NCBI GenBank assembly: GCA_029267995.1
Contig: JAJUHG010000002.1
Span: 1-39,831 of the forward strand
Reading direction: 5' to 3'
Length of the DNA stretch: 39,831 nt
Source: Micrococcales bacterium
Lineage (GTDB): Bacteria; Actinomycetota; Actinomycetes; Actinomycetales; Cellulomonadaceae
Part shown: positions 16,348-25,814 of the stretch, piece by piece
Numbering within the stretch: position 1 is the first letter of the stretch
How the letters are laid out: each line of letters opens with the position of its first letter
Position numbers and translations under genes: made by a program
The notes under the pieces: model-generated
Database searches by the model: none
Told to the model about the DNA's origin: nothing
Seen by the model: only the letters and a program-made list of their open reading frames with translations

Positions 16348-18357
16348 GTGACGACGACGCCGCCGCCCGCCAGGAGCATCGGGCGCATCCCCGTTCTCGA
16401 CGTCTCGCCCGTGACCGAGGAGGGCCGTTGGCCCGCGAAGGCGGCCGTGGGCGAGGCCGTCCCCGTCCGCGCGACCGTGTTCCGCGAGGGCCATGATGCG
16501 GTCGCCGCGACCGCGGTGCTCGTGCGCCCCGACGGGACCGACCACTCGAGCGCGCGCATGGTCGACATCGCTCCCGGGCTCGACCGCTTCGAGGCACGCC
16601 TCGTCCCCGACGCCGAGGGTGACTGGGGCTTCCGGGTCGAGGGCTGGTCCGATCCGTACGGCACGTGGGCGCACGACGCGAGGATCAAGGTCGAGGCCGG
16701 GGTCGACACCGAGCTCATGCTCGTCGAGGGCGCGCGCCTGCTCACGGCCGCGGCCGCCCGCAAGGGACTGCCCACGAAGGCCCGGCGTGTGCTCAAGGAC
16801 GCCGTCGCCGCGCTCGAGGACGCGACCCGCCCCCCGCAGGCGCGCCTCGCCGCAGGACTGTCCGCCGAGGTGCGCGCGGTGCTCGACGCGCACCCCGTGC
16901 GCGAGTTCGTGACGTCCTCGCCGACCTACCCGCTGCGCGTGAGCCGCCCGCTCGCGCTCGCGGGAGCCTGGTACGAGATGTTCCCCCGCTCGGAGGGCGC
17001 GCGCCGTGACCCAAGGACGGGTCGCTGGACCTCGGGGACGCTGAGGCACGCTGCGAAGCGCCTGCCCGCGATCGCCGAGATGGGCTTCGACATCGTCTAC
17101 CTCACCCCGATCCACCCGATCGGCACGACCTTCCGCAAGGGCCGCAACAACTCCCTGACCCCGGGCCCGCACGACCCCGGCTCGCCGTACGCGATCGGCT
17201 CGCCCGAGGGCGGTCACGACGCGATCGAGCCAGGCCTGGGGACCTTTGAGGACTTCGACGACTTCGTCCGCGCGGCCCGCGAGGCCGGTCTCGAGGTCGC
17301 TCTCGACCTCGCGCTCCAGTGCTCGCCCGACCACCCGTGGGTCACCGAGCACCCCGAGTGGTTCACGACCCGCGCCGACGGCACGATCGCCTACGCCGAG
17401 AACCCGCCCAAGAAGTACCAGGACATCTACCCCCTCAACTTCGACAACGACCCCGAGGGCATCTACGCCGAGGTGCGCCGCGTGCTCGAGGTGTGGATCG
17501 ACCACGGGGTCACGGCCTTCCGGGTCGACAACCCCCACACCAAGCCGCTCAACTTCTGGGAGCGCCTGCTCGCCGACGTGCACGCCGACCACCCCGAGGT
17601 GATCTTCCTCTCCGAGGCGTTCACGAAGCCCGCGATGATGCTCACGCTCGCCAAGATCGGCTTCCACCAGTCCTACACGTACTTCACGTGGCGCAACACG
17701 AAGGACGAGCTCACCGAGTACCTGCAGACCGTCAGCGGCGAGGACGGCTCGTTCCTGCGGCCGAGCTTTTGGCCCACGACGCACGACATCCTCACCCCGT
17801 ACATGCAGCACGGTGGCGTCGCGGCCTTCGCGATCCGCGCGGTGCTCGCGGCGACCGGGGCCCCGACGTGGGGCATCTACTCGGGCTACGAGCTCGTCGA
17901 GAACGTCGCGCGCCCCGGTGTCGAGGAGCAGATCGACAACGAGAAGTACGAGTACAAGCCGCGCGACTGGTCCCGCGCCGACGAGATCGGCATCGCGCGC
18001 CTCCTGGGTGTGCTCAACGGTGTGCGCCGGCGTCGACCGGCCCTGCGCCAGCTGCGCAACCTCACGGTGCACGGCACGACGAGCGACCAGATCCTCGCCT
18101 TCTCCCGCCACCTGCCCGCCGAGCTGTCCCCCACGGGCGAGGCAGACACCGTGATCGTCGTGGTCAACCTCGACCCGCACCACACGCACGACGGCCAGGT
18201 GTTCCTCGACCTGCACGCGCTCGGGCTCCCCCCGGACGCGAGCTTTGCGGCCCACGACGAGGTCTCGGGGCAGACCTTCGCGTGGGACGCGACCCCCTAC
18301 GTCCGCCTCGACCCGCACGAGCAGGTCGCCCACGTCATCCATGTGAGGTCCGCGTGA
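16348..18357 (+). CDS. glgE: Maltose-1-phosphate:alpha-1,4-glucan maltosyltransferase GlgE
   Basis: GlgE (GH13_3) transfers maltosyl units from alpha-maltose-1-phosphate to the non-reducing end of alpha-1,4-glucans. The 669 residues carry an N-terminal beta-sandwich domain (about 10-110), a helical insert, the catalytic barrel and a C-terminal beta domain. The start of the barrel shows PLALAGAWYEMFPRS. The nucleophile is Asp394 in FRVDNPHTKP and the acid/base Glu423 in IFLSEAFTKP. These are the same residue numbers reported for Streptomyces coelicolor GlgE, so length and start agree with that homologue. GTG at 16348 has TAGGTT 6 bases upstream and no Shine-Dalgarno site. Its stop overlaps the treS start by 4 bases (GTGA), so GlgE and TreS are translated as a pair. 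Confidence 0.97.
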   Translation: MTTTPPPARSIGRIPVLDVSPVTEEGRWPAKAAVGEAVPVRATVFREGHDAVAATAVLVRPDGTDHSSARMVDIAPGLDRFEARLVPDAEGDWGFRVEGWSDPYGTWAHDARIKVEAGVDTELMLVEGARLLTAAAARKGLPTKARRVLKDAVAALEDATRPPQARLAAGLSAEVRAVLDAHPVREFVTSSPTYPLRVSRPLALAGAWYEMFPRSEGARRDPRTGRWTSGTLRHAAKRLPAIAEMGFDIVYLTPIHPIGTTFRKGRNNSLTPGPHDPGSPYAIGSPEGGHDAIEPGLGTFEDFDDFVRAAREAGLEVALDLALQCSPDHPWVTEHPEWFTTRADGTIAYAENPPKKYQDIYPLNFDNDPEGIYAEVRRVLEVWIDHGVTAFRVDNPHTKPLNFWERLLADVHADHPEVIFLSEAFTKPAMMLTLAKIGFHQSYTYFTWRNTKDELTEYLQTVSGEDGSFLRPSFWPTTHDILTPYMQHGGVAAFAIRAVLAATGAPTWGIYSGYELVENVARPGVEEQIDNEKYEYKPRDWSRADEIGIARLLGVLNGVRRRRPALRQLRNLTVHGTTSDQILAFSRHLPAELSPTGEADTVIVVVNLDPHHTHDGQVFLDLHALGLPPDASFAAHDEVSGQTFAWDATPYVRLDPHEQVAHVIHVRSA

Positions 18358-20117
18358 ACCCCTCCTCGCAGCCCCGCACCGGGCCCGGAACCGCTCCGCT
18401 CCCGCTCCACGTGCTTCCCGAGCCGCGCCAGCCCGAGGTCAAGGATGTGCCTGAGACGATCGGGCTCGTCGAGGACCCCGAGTGGTACCGCACCGCGGTG
18501 TTCTACGAGGTGCTCGTGAAGTCCTTCGCCGACTCGACGGGCACCGGGACGGGCGACCTGCGCGGGATCATCGACCGGCTCGACTACCTGCACTGGCTCG
18601 GCGTCGACTGCCTGTGGCTCCCTCAGTTCTACCCGTCCCCGATGCGTGACGGCTTATACGACGTCTCGGACTTCACGGGCGTCGCCCCGCAGTACGGCAC
18701 GATCGACGACTTCTCCGAGCTCGTCGCGCGCTGCCACGAGCGCGGCATGCGGGTCATCATCGACATGGTCATGAACCACACGAGCGACCAGCACCCGTGG
18801 TTCCAGGCCTCCCGCTCGGACCCCGACGGACCGTACGGGGATTTCTACGTGTGGCGTGACGACGACACGGGCTACCCCGACGCGCGGATCATCTTTGTCG
18901 ACACCGAGACGTCCAACTGGACCTTCGACCCCGTGCGCCGCCAGTACTTCTGGCACCGCTTCTTCTCCCACCAGCCGGACCTCAACTACGAGAACCCCAA
19001 GGTCAAGGAGGCGATGTTCGAGGCGGTGCGCTTCTGGCTGCGCCTCGGCGTCGACGGCTTCCGGCTCGACGCCGTGCCCTACCTGTTCGAAGAGGAGGGC
19101 ACGAACTGCGAGAACTTGCCGCGCACGCACGAGCTGCTCGCGGACCTGCGCGCGATGGTCGACCGGGAGTTCCCGGGGCGCATCCTGCTCGCCGAGGCGA
19201 ACCAGTGGCCCGAGGACGTCGTCGAGTACTACGGGACCGAGGAGCGTCCCGAGTGCCACCTGTGCTTCCACTTCCCGGTCATGCCGCGCATCTTCTACGC
19301 GCTGCGCGACCAGAAGGCGCGCGCGATCGTCGACATCCTCGCCGACACCCCCGCAGTCCCTGCGGGCGGCCAGTGGTCGACCTTCCTGCGCAACCACGAC
19401 GAGCTCACGCTCGAGATGGTCTCGACCGAGGAACGCGCGTCGATGTACACGTGGTACGCCCCCGACCCGCGCATGCGCGCGAACGTCGGCATCCGGCGCC
19501 GACTCGCCCCGCTGCTCGACAACTCGCGCAAGGAGCTCGAGCTCGCGCACGCCCTCCTGCTGAGCCTTCCCGGGTCGCCGTGCCTGTACTACGGCGACGA
19601 GATCGGGATGGGCGACAACATCTGGCTGCCCGACCGCGACTCGGTGCGCACCCCGATGCAGTGGACGCCCGACCGCAACACGGGCTTCTCGACGGCCGAC
19701 CCGGGTCAGCTGCACCTGCCCGTGGTCCAGTCGCTCGTGCACCACTACGGGCACGTCAACGTCGAGGCCCAGCTCGCCCAGCCGACGTCCTTGCTGCACT
19801 GGGTGCGCGGCATGCTCACGGTGCGCCGGCGCAACCCCGTGCTCGGCACGGGCGACTACTCGCCGGTCGCGTGCGACAACGAGTCGGTGCTCGCCTTCCT
19901 GCGCCACAACGCGAACGCGACCGTCCTCGTGGTCGCGAACCTCGCGGCAACCGCACGCTCCGCGACGCTCTCGCTGCCCGCGCACGCCCACAGCACCGTG
20001 ACGGACGTGTTCGGCGGTGCAGGGTTCCCCGACGTCGCCGACGACGGCACGTTGACCCTGACGATGGGCGCGCGCGACTTCTACTGGCTCGCGATCACCG
20101 CACCCGAGCACGGCTGA
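18354..20117 (+). CDS. treS: Trehalose synthase (maltose glucosylmutase) TreS
   Basis: TreS (GH13_16) interconverts trehalose and maltose, and in this pathway supplies maltose for phosphorylation by Mak. It has 587 residues: an N-terminal extension of about 40 residues, then EWYRTAVFYEVLVKSFADS and the barrel. Catalytic residues are nucleophile Asp239 (GFRLDAVPYLF), acid/base Glu281 (LLAEANQWPEDV) and Asp349 (FLRNHDELTLEM), numbered almost as in mycobacterial TreS. The start is GTG at 18354, overlapping the glgE stop, with GAGG about 8 bases upstream. In some actinobacteria TreS is fused to maltokinase; here mak is a separate gene 119 bp downstream, with a strong hairpin between. Confidence 0.97.
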   Translation: MNPSSQPRTGPGTAPLPLHVLPEPRQPEVKDVPETIGLVEDPEWYRTAVFYEVLVKSFADSTGTGTGDLRGIIDRLDYLHWLGVDCLWLPQFYPSPMRDGLYDVSDFTGVAPQYGTIDDFSELVARCHERGMRVIIDMVMNHTSDQHPWFQASRSDPDGPYGDFYVWRDDDTGYPDARIIFVDTETSNWTFDPVRRQYFWHRFFSHQPDLNYENPKVKEAMFEAVRFWLRLGVDGFRLDAVPYLFEEEGTNCENLPRTHELLADLRAMVDREFPGRILLAEANQWPEDVVEYYGTEERPECHLCFHFPVMPRIFYALRDQKARAIVDILADTPAVPAGGQWSTFLRNHDELTLEMVSTEERASMYTWYAPDPRMRANVGIRRRLAPLLDNSRKELELAHALLLSLPGSPCLYYGDEIGMGDNIWLPDRDSVRTPMQWTPDRNTGFSTADPGQLHLPVVQSLVHHYGHVNVEAQLAQPTSLLHWVRGMLTVRRRNPVLGTGDYSPVACDNESVLAFLRHNANATVLVVANLAATARSATLSLPAHAHSTVTDVFGGAGFPDVADDGTLTLTMGARDFYWLAITAPEHG

Positions 20118-20184
20118 GGGCTCCGGACGACGGTCCCGGCGGGACGACCTGCTCCCCGCCGGGACCACCCGACGTCCGGAGCCC
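20118..20184 (+). terminator. Strong two-stem hairpin between treS and mak
   Basis: Immediately after the treS stop, GGGCTCCGGACG (20118-20129) pairs perfectly with CGTCCGGAGCCC (20173-20184). Inside it GGTCCCGGCGGG (20132-20143) pairs perfectly with CCCGCCGGGACC (20155-20166). This gives 24 GC-rich base pairs with a 2/6 internal loop and an 11-base apical loop. No T-run follows, as is common for actinobacterial terminators. It should end or strongly attenuate the glgE-treS transcript and protect its 3' end. Confidence 0.75.
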
Positions 20185-20224
20185 CGCGTCACCTCCTCTA
20201 GGTGCCGAGCGCGTGGGCTGCTGC

Positions 20225-20230
20225 GATGCT
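20225..20230 (+). promoter_or_regulatory. Putative -10 of leaderless mak-glgB mRNA
   Basis: GATGCT ends 6 bases before the mak ATG, in the spacing seen for other leaderless candidates, and there is no Shine-Dalgarno site. With the preceding hairpin it suggests that mak-glgB has its own promoter. No clear -35. Confidence 0.35.
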
Positions 20231-20236
20231 GGACGT

Positions 20237-21700
20237 ATGAGCGAGGCCCCTGTCACGACCGAGGAGCTGCTCCGCACGCTCACGCCGTGGCTGCCCGCCC
20301 AGCGCTGGTTCCACGAGCACCAGGACACCGGCCGGCTCGTGGTCGTCGAGTCCTTCGAGCTCGTCGACCCCGCGGGCGAGGCACGCCTGCCCGTCCTCCT
20401 GCTCGGCACGGGCCCCGAGCCGCGACCCCCGTGGCTCCAGGTCCCGCTCGCCCTGCGCCCGGTCGGGTCCCCGACGCCGGCGACCCCTCTCGGGACGCTC
20501 GGCACGTGGCACGTGCTCGACGGCCCCGCCGACCCCGCGTTCGTCCGTGCCTGGCTCGCCGCGGCCGAGGCCGGTGAGCACGCCCCGCCCGTGCCGGCCG
20601 GTGTCGCCCGGGCCGACGAGCTCGACCCCGGCGCAGCTCGCATCGTCTCGGGCGAGCAGTCGAACACCTCGGTGATCGTGCCCGCGGCCGTGCCCGGTCG
20701 CACCGGGGGGATCCTCAAGGTCTTCCGGGGGGTCTGGCCGGGGCGCAACCCCGACGTCGACGTGCCCGCCGCGCTCGCCCGCGCCGGCTTCGCCCATGTC
20801 CCGGCGCCGATCGCGTGGCTCGAGCGCCGCTGGGCGATCGACACCACGAGCGAGGCCGTGCGCGAGACCCTCGCGGCGCTCGACGCCCCTGCCCTGCACG
20901 GTGAGCCGGCCGACCAGGCCGGCCCCACCGCGCCGTCGGCCCCCACGCGCGGAGAGGTGTTCGCCCAGCTCGGGGTGCTGTCCGCCTTCGTCCCCGGCGC
21001 CGAGGACGGCTTCGAGCTCGCGTGCGCGATGGCCGAGCGGGGCGAGTCCTTCGCGGTGCTCGCGCGTGAGCTCGGCGTGGTCCTCGCCGAGCTGCACGAG
21101 GCGCTCGCCCAGGCCCTGCCCACGGGCGGGCGGAGCGTGCGCGACGACGAGCTCACGGGCCACCTGCACGAGCGCCTCGAGTGGGCGATCCACGAGGTCC
21201 CCGCCCTCGCGGCCTGGCACGAGCCGGTCAGCGCGCTCGTCGACCGGCTCACGGGCCTGGCAGACCTGCCCGCCCTCCAGCGCATCCACGGCGACCTGCA
21301 CCTCGGCCAGCTCCTGCACGCGGGGGCCGAGTGGTTCGTGCTCGACTTCGAGGGCGAGCCGCTCGTGCCCCTCCCCGCCCGCGCCCAGCCCGACCTCGCG
21401 CTGCGCGACGTCGCAGGCGTCCTGCGTTCCTTCGACTACGCCGCGGCGCGCGCCGGGGCAGACGAGAGCTGGACGACGACGGCGCGCGAGGCCTTCCTCG
21501 AGGCCTACCGCGCCGCCTCACCCGAGGCCGCGAGCCCGACCGCGGCGCTCGTGCTGCGCGCCTTCGAGGTCGACAAGGCCCTCTACGAGGTCGTCTACGA
21601 GACCCAGAACCGACCTGCGTGGGCAGCCATCCCGACCCGTGCCCTGCACCGGCTCGTCGGCTCCCCGAGCGCGGCCGGTGGTGGAAGAGTAGGAGCATGA
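20237..21700 (+). CDS. mak: Maltokinase (Pep2)
   Basis: Mak phosphorylates maltose with ATP to alpha-maltose-1-phosphate, the GlgE donor. The 487-residue protein has the maltokinase N-terminal cap (about 5-110, with PWLPAQRWF) and an aminoglycoside-phosphotransferase-like kinase core. The catalytic loop is [12 protein letters not shown] (Asp353), and the metal site is VLDFEGEP (Asp370) followed by [15 protein letters not shown], which is diagnostic for maltokinase. The C-terminal segment [20 protein letters not shown] is also typical. ATG at 20237 is 6 bases after a GATGCT hexamer. The stop overlaps the glgB start by 4 bases (ATGA), so Mak and GlgB are coupled. Confidence 0.96.
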   Translation: MSEAPVTTEELLRTLTPWLPAQRWFHEHQDTGRLVVVESFELVDPAGEARLPVLLLGTGPEPRPPWLQVPLALRPVGSPTPATPLGTLGTWHVLDGPADPAFVRAWLAAAEAGEHAPPVPAGVARADELDPGAARIVSGEQSNTSVIVPAAVPGRTGGILKVFRGVWPGRNPDVDVPAALARAGFAHVPAPIAWLERRWAIDTTSEAVRETLAALDAPALHGEPADQAGPTAPSAPTRGEVFAQLGVLSAFVPGAEDGFELACAMAERGESFAVLARELGVVLAELHEALAQALPTGGRSVRDDELTGHLHERLEWAIHEVPALAAWHEPVSALVDRLTGLADLPALQRIHGDLHLGQLLHAGAEWFVLDFEGEPLVPLPARAQPDLALRDVAGVLRSFDYAAARAGADESWTTTAREAFLEAYRAASPEAASPTAALVLRAFEVDKALYEVVYETQNRPAWAAIPTRALHRLVGSPSAAGGGRVGA

Positions 21701-23859
21701 CGGCCCAGCCCCACCCCGACGAGCTCGCCGCGGTCGCGGCCGGGACCCACGACGACCCGCACACGATCCTCGGTCCGCACCCCGGCACCGACGGCGTCGT
21801 CGTGCGCACGCTGCGACCACTCGCGGACGCAGTGACGATCCGCACGCCCGACGGCGAGCACCCCGCCGAGCACGTGCACGGCGGGATCTGGAGCGCCGTG
21901 CTGCCCGCAGGAACCGTGCCGGACTACCGCGTCGTCGCCCGCTACGGCGACACCGTGACGACCCTCGACGACCCCTACCGCTTCTGGCCCACGGTCGGCG
22001 CGCTCGACCTGCACCTGATCGCCGAGGGCCGCCACGAGCAGCTGTGGACCGTGCTCGGCGCCAACGTGCGCTCGTTCGACTCGGTGCTCGGCGCGGTGCG
22101 CGGCACGTCCTTCGCGGTCTGGGCGCCCAACGCGCGCGCGGTGCGCGTCGTGGGCGACTTCAACCACTGGCAGGGCGCCTCGCACGCGATGCGTGCCCTG
22201 GGCACCTCGGGCGTGTGGGAGCTGTTCGTCCCGGGCGTCACGGGCGGGGCGCGCTACAAGTTCGAGATCCTCGGGCGCGACGGCTCGTGGCGGCAGAAGG
22301 CCGACCCCCTCGCGCGCGGGACCGAGGTGCCGCCCGCGACCGGGAGCGTCGTCGTCGAGTCGAGCTACACCTGGGGGGACGAGGCGTGGCTCGCGCGCCG
22401 TGCCTCGACCGACCCGCACCAGGGCCCCATGAGCGTCTACGAGGTGCACCTCGGCTCGTGGCGGCCCGGCCTGGGCTACCGCGAGATGGCCGACCAGCTC
22501 GCCGAGCACGTCGGGCGGCTCGGCTTCACGCACGTCGAGCTCATGCCCGTCGCCGAGCACCCCTTCGGCGGCTCGTGGGGCTACCAGGTCTCGAGCTACT
22601 ACGCCCCGACGTCGCGGTTCGGCCACCCCGACGACTTCCGCTACCTCGTCGACCGGCTCCACCAGGCTGGGATCGGCGTGATCCTCGACTGGGTCCCCGC
22701 GCACTTCCCGAAGGACGAGTGGGCGCTCGGCCGCTTCGACGGCACACCGCTCTACGAGCACCCTGACCCGCTGCGCGGCGAGCAGCCCGACTGGGGCACC
22801 TTCGTGTTCGACTTCGGGCGCAACGAGGTGCGCAACTTCCTCGTCGCGAACGCCGTGTACTGGCTCGAGGAGTTCCACCTCGACGGGCTGCGCGTCGACG
22901 CGGTCGCCTCGATGCTCTACCTCGACTACTCGCGCACCGCGGGCCAGTGGCGGCCCAACAAGTACGGGGGCCGGGAGAACCTCGAGGCGATCGGCTTCCT
23001 CCAGGAGGCCAACGCGACCGCGTACCGGCGCTGCCCCGGGATCGTCATGATCGCCGAGGAGTCGACCGCGTGGCCCGGGGTCACGGCGCCCACCGACGCG
23101 GGCGGGCTCGGCTTCGGGCTCAAGTGGAACATGGGCTGGATGAACGACACCCTGCGCTACCTCGCGGAGGAGCCCGTCAACCGGCGCTACCACCACCATG
23201 AGGTGACGTTCTCGCTCGTGTACGCCTTCTCCGAGCAGTTCGTCCTCCCGCTCAGCCACGACGAGGTCGTGCACGGCAAGGGCTCGCTCCTGACGAAGCA
23301 GCCGGGTGACCGCTGGCAGCAGCTCGCAGGGCTGCGCAACCTGCTCGCCTACCAGTGGTCCCACCCGGGCAAGCAGCTGCTGTTCATGGGCGCCGAGCTC
23401 GCTCAGGACACCGAGTGGGCCGAGGGCGGGTCGCTCCCGTGGCACCTGCTCGACGACCCCGCGCACGCGGGCGTGCACCGGCTCGTGACCGACCTCAACG
23501 CGTTCTACCGTGAGCACCGGGCCATGTGGTCGCTCGACCACGTGCCCGAGGGCTTCGAGTGGATCGACTCGGGCGAGGCCGACCTCAACGTGCTGAGCTT
23601 CCTGCGCAAGGGAGACGACGGTTCGCTCGTCGCGGTCGTCGTGAACTTCGCGGGCGTCCCGCACGAGGGCTACCGCCTCGCGCTCCCCCGCGCGGGCGAG
23701 TGGCGCGAGGCGGTCAACACCGATGCCGAGGTGTACGGCGGGAGCGGCGTGGGGAACCTCGGGAAGGTCGTCGCGGAGGAGGTCCCCCACAAGGGACGTC
23801 CCGCCTCGGTCACGCTGCGGGTCCCCCCGCTCGGCACCTTGTTCCTCACACCGGGCTGA
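21697..23859 (+). CDS. glgB: 1,4-alpha-glucan branching enzyme GlgB
   Basis: GlgB (GH13_9) cuts alpha-1,4 chains and re-attaches them as alpha-1,6 branches, acting here on polymer made by GlgE. The protein is 720 residues: an N-terminal beta domain (about 1-105), CBM48 (about 110-210, [20 protein letters not shown]), the barrel and a C-terminal beta domain. Barrel motifs include [44 protein letters not shown] (nucleophile Asp401), [12 protein letters not shown] (acid/base Glu454) and [14 protein letters not shown] (Asp522). ATG at 21697 overlaps the mak stop and has AGGAG just upstream. It converges on the thioredoxin-like gene, 25 bp beyond. Confidence 0.97.
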   Translation: MTAQPHPDELAAVAAGTHDDPHTILGPHPGTDGVVVRTLRPLADAVTIRTPDGEHPAEHVHGGIWSAVLPAGTVPDYRVVARYGDTVTTLDDPYRFWPTVGALDLHLIAEGRHEQLWTVLGANVRSFDSVLGAVRGTSFAVWAPNARAVRVVGDFNHWQGASHAMRALGTSGVWELFVPGVTGGARYKFEILGRDGSWRQKADPLARGTEVPPATGSVVVESSYTWGDEAWLARRASTDPHQGPMSVYEVHLGSWRPGLGYREMADQLAEHVGRLGFTHVELMPVAEHPFGGSWGYQVSSYYAPTSRFGHPDDFRYLVDRLHQAGIGVILDWVPAHFPKDEWALGRFDGTPLYEHPDPLRGEQPDWGTFVFDFGRNEVRNFLVANAVYWLEEFHLDGLRVDAVASMLYLDYSRTAGQWRPNKYGGRENLEAIGFLQEANATAYRRCPGIVMIAEESTAWPGVTAPTDAGGLGFGLKWNMGWMNDTLRYLAEEPVNRRYHHHEVTFSLVYAFSEQFVLPLSHDEVVHGKGSLLTKQPGDRWQQLAGLRNLLAYQWSHPGKQLLFMGAELAQDTEWAEGGSLPWHLLDDPAHAGVHRLVTDLNAFYREHRAMWSLDHVPEGFEWIDSGEADLNVLSFLRKGDDGSLVAVVVNFAGVPHEGYRLALPRAGEWREAVNTDAEVYGGSGVGNLGKVVAEEVPHKGRPASVTLRVPPLGTLFLTPG

Positions 23860-23887
23860 GGCTCGGCCCGGCCGGCTCCGTGCCTCA
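23857..23887. terminator. Candidate bidirectional terminator between glgB and the thioredoxin-like gene
   Basis: TGAGGC (23857-23862) and GCCTCA (23882-23887) form a 6-bp stem whose arms contain the two convergent stop codons; the loop is GC-rich and could fold further. There is no T-run. It is the only candidate in the 25-bp gap. Confidence 0.35.
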
Positions 23888-24823
23888 GTAGAGCGCCGCG
23901 GCGAGAGCCCGACGGGCGGCGACGACGCGCTCGTCCTCCCCGCCGACCACCTCGAACAGCTCGAGCAGGTGGGCACGCACGCGGTCACGCTCCTCGCCCG
24001 CCGTCGCCCGCACGAGGTCGACGAGCCGCGCGAATCCGTCCTCGACCGCACCCGTCGCGACGTCGAGGTCGGCGACCGCGAGCTGCGCGTCGACATCCTG
24101 GGGGGCCTCCGCCGCAGCCCTGCGGACGGCCTGCGGGTCCGTGCCGCGCAGCCGCTCGAGCAGGCGCACCTGCGCGAGCCCGGCCCGTGCGTCCTCGTCG
24201 CGCGGGTTCTCCTCGAGCGCCTTGGTGTACGCAGCGACCGCGGCGGGCAGGTCGTCGCGCTCGATCGCGTCGTAGGCCTCCTGGTGCAGCGGGGGCAGGG
24301 GCGGCTCCTCGGGCTGCGCCGCGGCCCCCTGCTCGCCCGGGCCCGCGGGAGCCAGGCCCGTGATCTGGTTCGCCGCCGCGGCCTCCTTGATCTGGGCGAC
24401 GAGGCCGCGCAGCTGATCGATCGGCACCCCGCCCTCGAAGAGCGGGAGGGGTTGCCCACCGAGCAGCGCGACCGTCGTCGGGACGCTCTGCGCGCGGAAC
24501 GCCTGGGCGACCTGCGGGTTGGCCTCGGCGTCGATGCGCGCGAGCAGGAAGGCCCCCGCGGACTCCTCCGCGAGCGTCCCGAGGTCGCGCAGAAGCGTTG
24601 TCGACACCTCGCTCCACTGTGCCCACAGCACGACGAGGACGGGGTACTGCGTCGAGGCCTGGACGAGCTCGCCGAACGAGGCGGTGTCCGCGTCGACCGT
24701 GTAGGGGCCAGGTGCGGGGATCCCGCCGGGCTCGCCCGGGGCGGGTCCCGCGGACCGCGCGAGACCGGACAGGTCGACTGCTCCGCGCATCTCGATGCGC
24801 TCGGGCTGGCTGGGCTGGCTCAT
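23885..24823 (-). CDS. Thioredoxin-fold/TPR protein (CnoX/YbbN-like) without the CxxC motif
   Basis: A 312-residue cytoplasmic protein with a thioredoxin fold (about residues 42-150) and a C-terminal tetratricopeptide-like region (about 175-310), the layout of the E. coli co-chaperone/holdase CnoX (YbbN). The redox site that would read WCxxC is WSEVS here: both cysteines are serines (Ser71, Ser74), while the cis-proline loop SVPTTV (Pro115) is kept. It therefore cannot work as a disulfide reductase through this site and is more likely a holdase or scaffold. The ATG at 24823 follows an AGGAGG site that overlaps the stop of the upstream lipoprotein gene (10-bp gap), so it ends a three-gene operon. 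A thioredoxin-like gene (Rv1324) also lies near glgB in M. tuberculosis. Confidence 0.88.
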   Translation of the reverse strand: MSQPSQPERIEMRGAVDLSGLARSAGPAPGEPGGIPAPGPYTVDADTASFGELVQASTQYPVLVVLWAQWSEVSTTLLRDLGTLAEESAGAFLLARIDAEANPQVAQAFRAQSVPTTVALLGGQPLPLFEGGVPIDQLRGLVAQIKEAAAANQITGLAPAGPGEQGAAAQPEEPPLPPLHQEAYDAIERDDLPAAVAAYTKALEENPRDEDARAGLAQVRLLERLRGTDPQAVRRAAAEAPQDVDAQLAVADLDVATGAVEDGFARLVDLVRATAGEERDRVRAHLLELFEVVGGEDERVVAARRALAAALY

Positions 24824-24833
24824 CCAAATCCTC

Positions 24834-25814
24834 CTACGTGCCAGTGACGTCCGTGCGGACGTGCTCGGCGGCCAGGACGGTGATCGGGTCGGTGGACCCT
24901 TCGGGCGGGACGACGAAGGTCACGACTCCCGTCCACGTGAACGTCGCACGCTTGCCGACCGTGCGCTTGCCGAGCAGCGCGCGCTCGGCCCGCCCGAGCG
25001 AGAGCTCGCGCTCGTCGGTCGTGATCCGCGTCCGGGAGGTGAACGGCACGACGACGATCGCGCCGCCGTCCGCGGTCGACACGGCCACGGTCTGCTCGAC
25101 CTCGGGGGTGTAGCGCTCGGTGAACCTCCCGCCCGCCTGCTCGGCGATCTTCTCGTACTGCTCGCGCACGAGCGCGAGCCGCTCGCGGAACACGTCCTCG
25201 CCGAAGAGCACGGCGTGCGGCGAGTCGTCGCCGTCCTTGATGACGTCGGCGTACATCTCGCCGACCTCGGCCGGTGTCGCGACGAGGCCCTCGGCATCGA
25301 GCGGCAGCGGGACGCTGCCGACCTCGGGCACGAAGGTCGGGGGCACCTGGCGGTCGGGCAACAGGCGGCTCCACGAGGTGAGCAGGTAGTCGTCCCGCGG
25401 GGTCTGCTGGGTGAGCACAAGCAGCCGCGGGCTCTGCAGGTCCTCGGGCTGCTCGGTCACGACGAGCACCGAGCGCGGCCAGGTCTCGGTCGTGGGGACG
25501 ACGATCGTGCTGTCCGTCGTGGGGACGGTGACGAGCTCGGCGTCGTCCTCGAGCGCACGGTTGACCGTGTACTCCGCGGTGCGGATCGTGAGCGCCGGTC
25601 CCGTGACGCGCCGCGCGAGGATCTTCTCGTCGAGCTCGCCGTCGGCCTCCTCGAGCACCGCGCCGACGTCCCCGAGCACCGCGCGCACCTGCTCGGCAGT
25701 CAGGGTCGGGGGTGGGACCGCGGGGACCGGGTCGGGGCTGGGGACCGGAAGCGGGGTCGCGCACCCCGCGAGCAGGAGGGTCGTTGCGAGTGCGAGCGTG
25801 GCCCTGCGAGTCAT
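24834..25814 (-). CDS. Predicted lipoprotein of unknown function
   Basis: A 326-residue exported lipoprotein. MTRRATLALATTLLLAGC forms a signal with lipobox LAGC (Cys18), followed by a Pro-rich linker and a globular domain from about residue 40. No catalytic motif is recognisable. The domain is mixed alpha/beta, with VLVVTEQPED, RLLVLTQQTPRDDYLLTSW and a GGAIVVVPFTSRTRITTDE stretch. It resembles conserved actinobacterial secreted proteins of unknown function. The ATG at 25814 overlaps the stop of the upstream membrane-protein gene by 4 bases (ATGA), so the two are translated together and probably act together on the outer face of the membrane. Confidence 0.85.
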   Translation of the reverse strand: MTRRATLALATTLLLAGCATPLPVPSPDPVPAVPPPTLTAEQVRAVLGDVGAVLEEADGELDEKILARRVTGPALTIRTAEYTVNRALEDDAELVTVPTTDSTIVVPTTETWPRSVLVVTEQPEDLQSPRLLVLTQQTPRDDYLLTSWSRLLPDRQVPPTFVPEVGSVPLPLDAEGLVATPAEVGEMYADVIKDGDDSPHAVLFGEDVFRERLALVREQYEKIAEQAGGRFTERYTPEVEQTVAVSTADGGAIVVVPFTSRTRITTDERELSLGRAERALLGKRTVGKRATFTWTGVVTFVVPPEGSTDPITVLAAEHVRTDVTGT

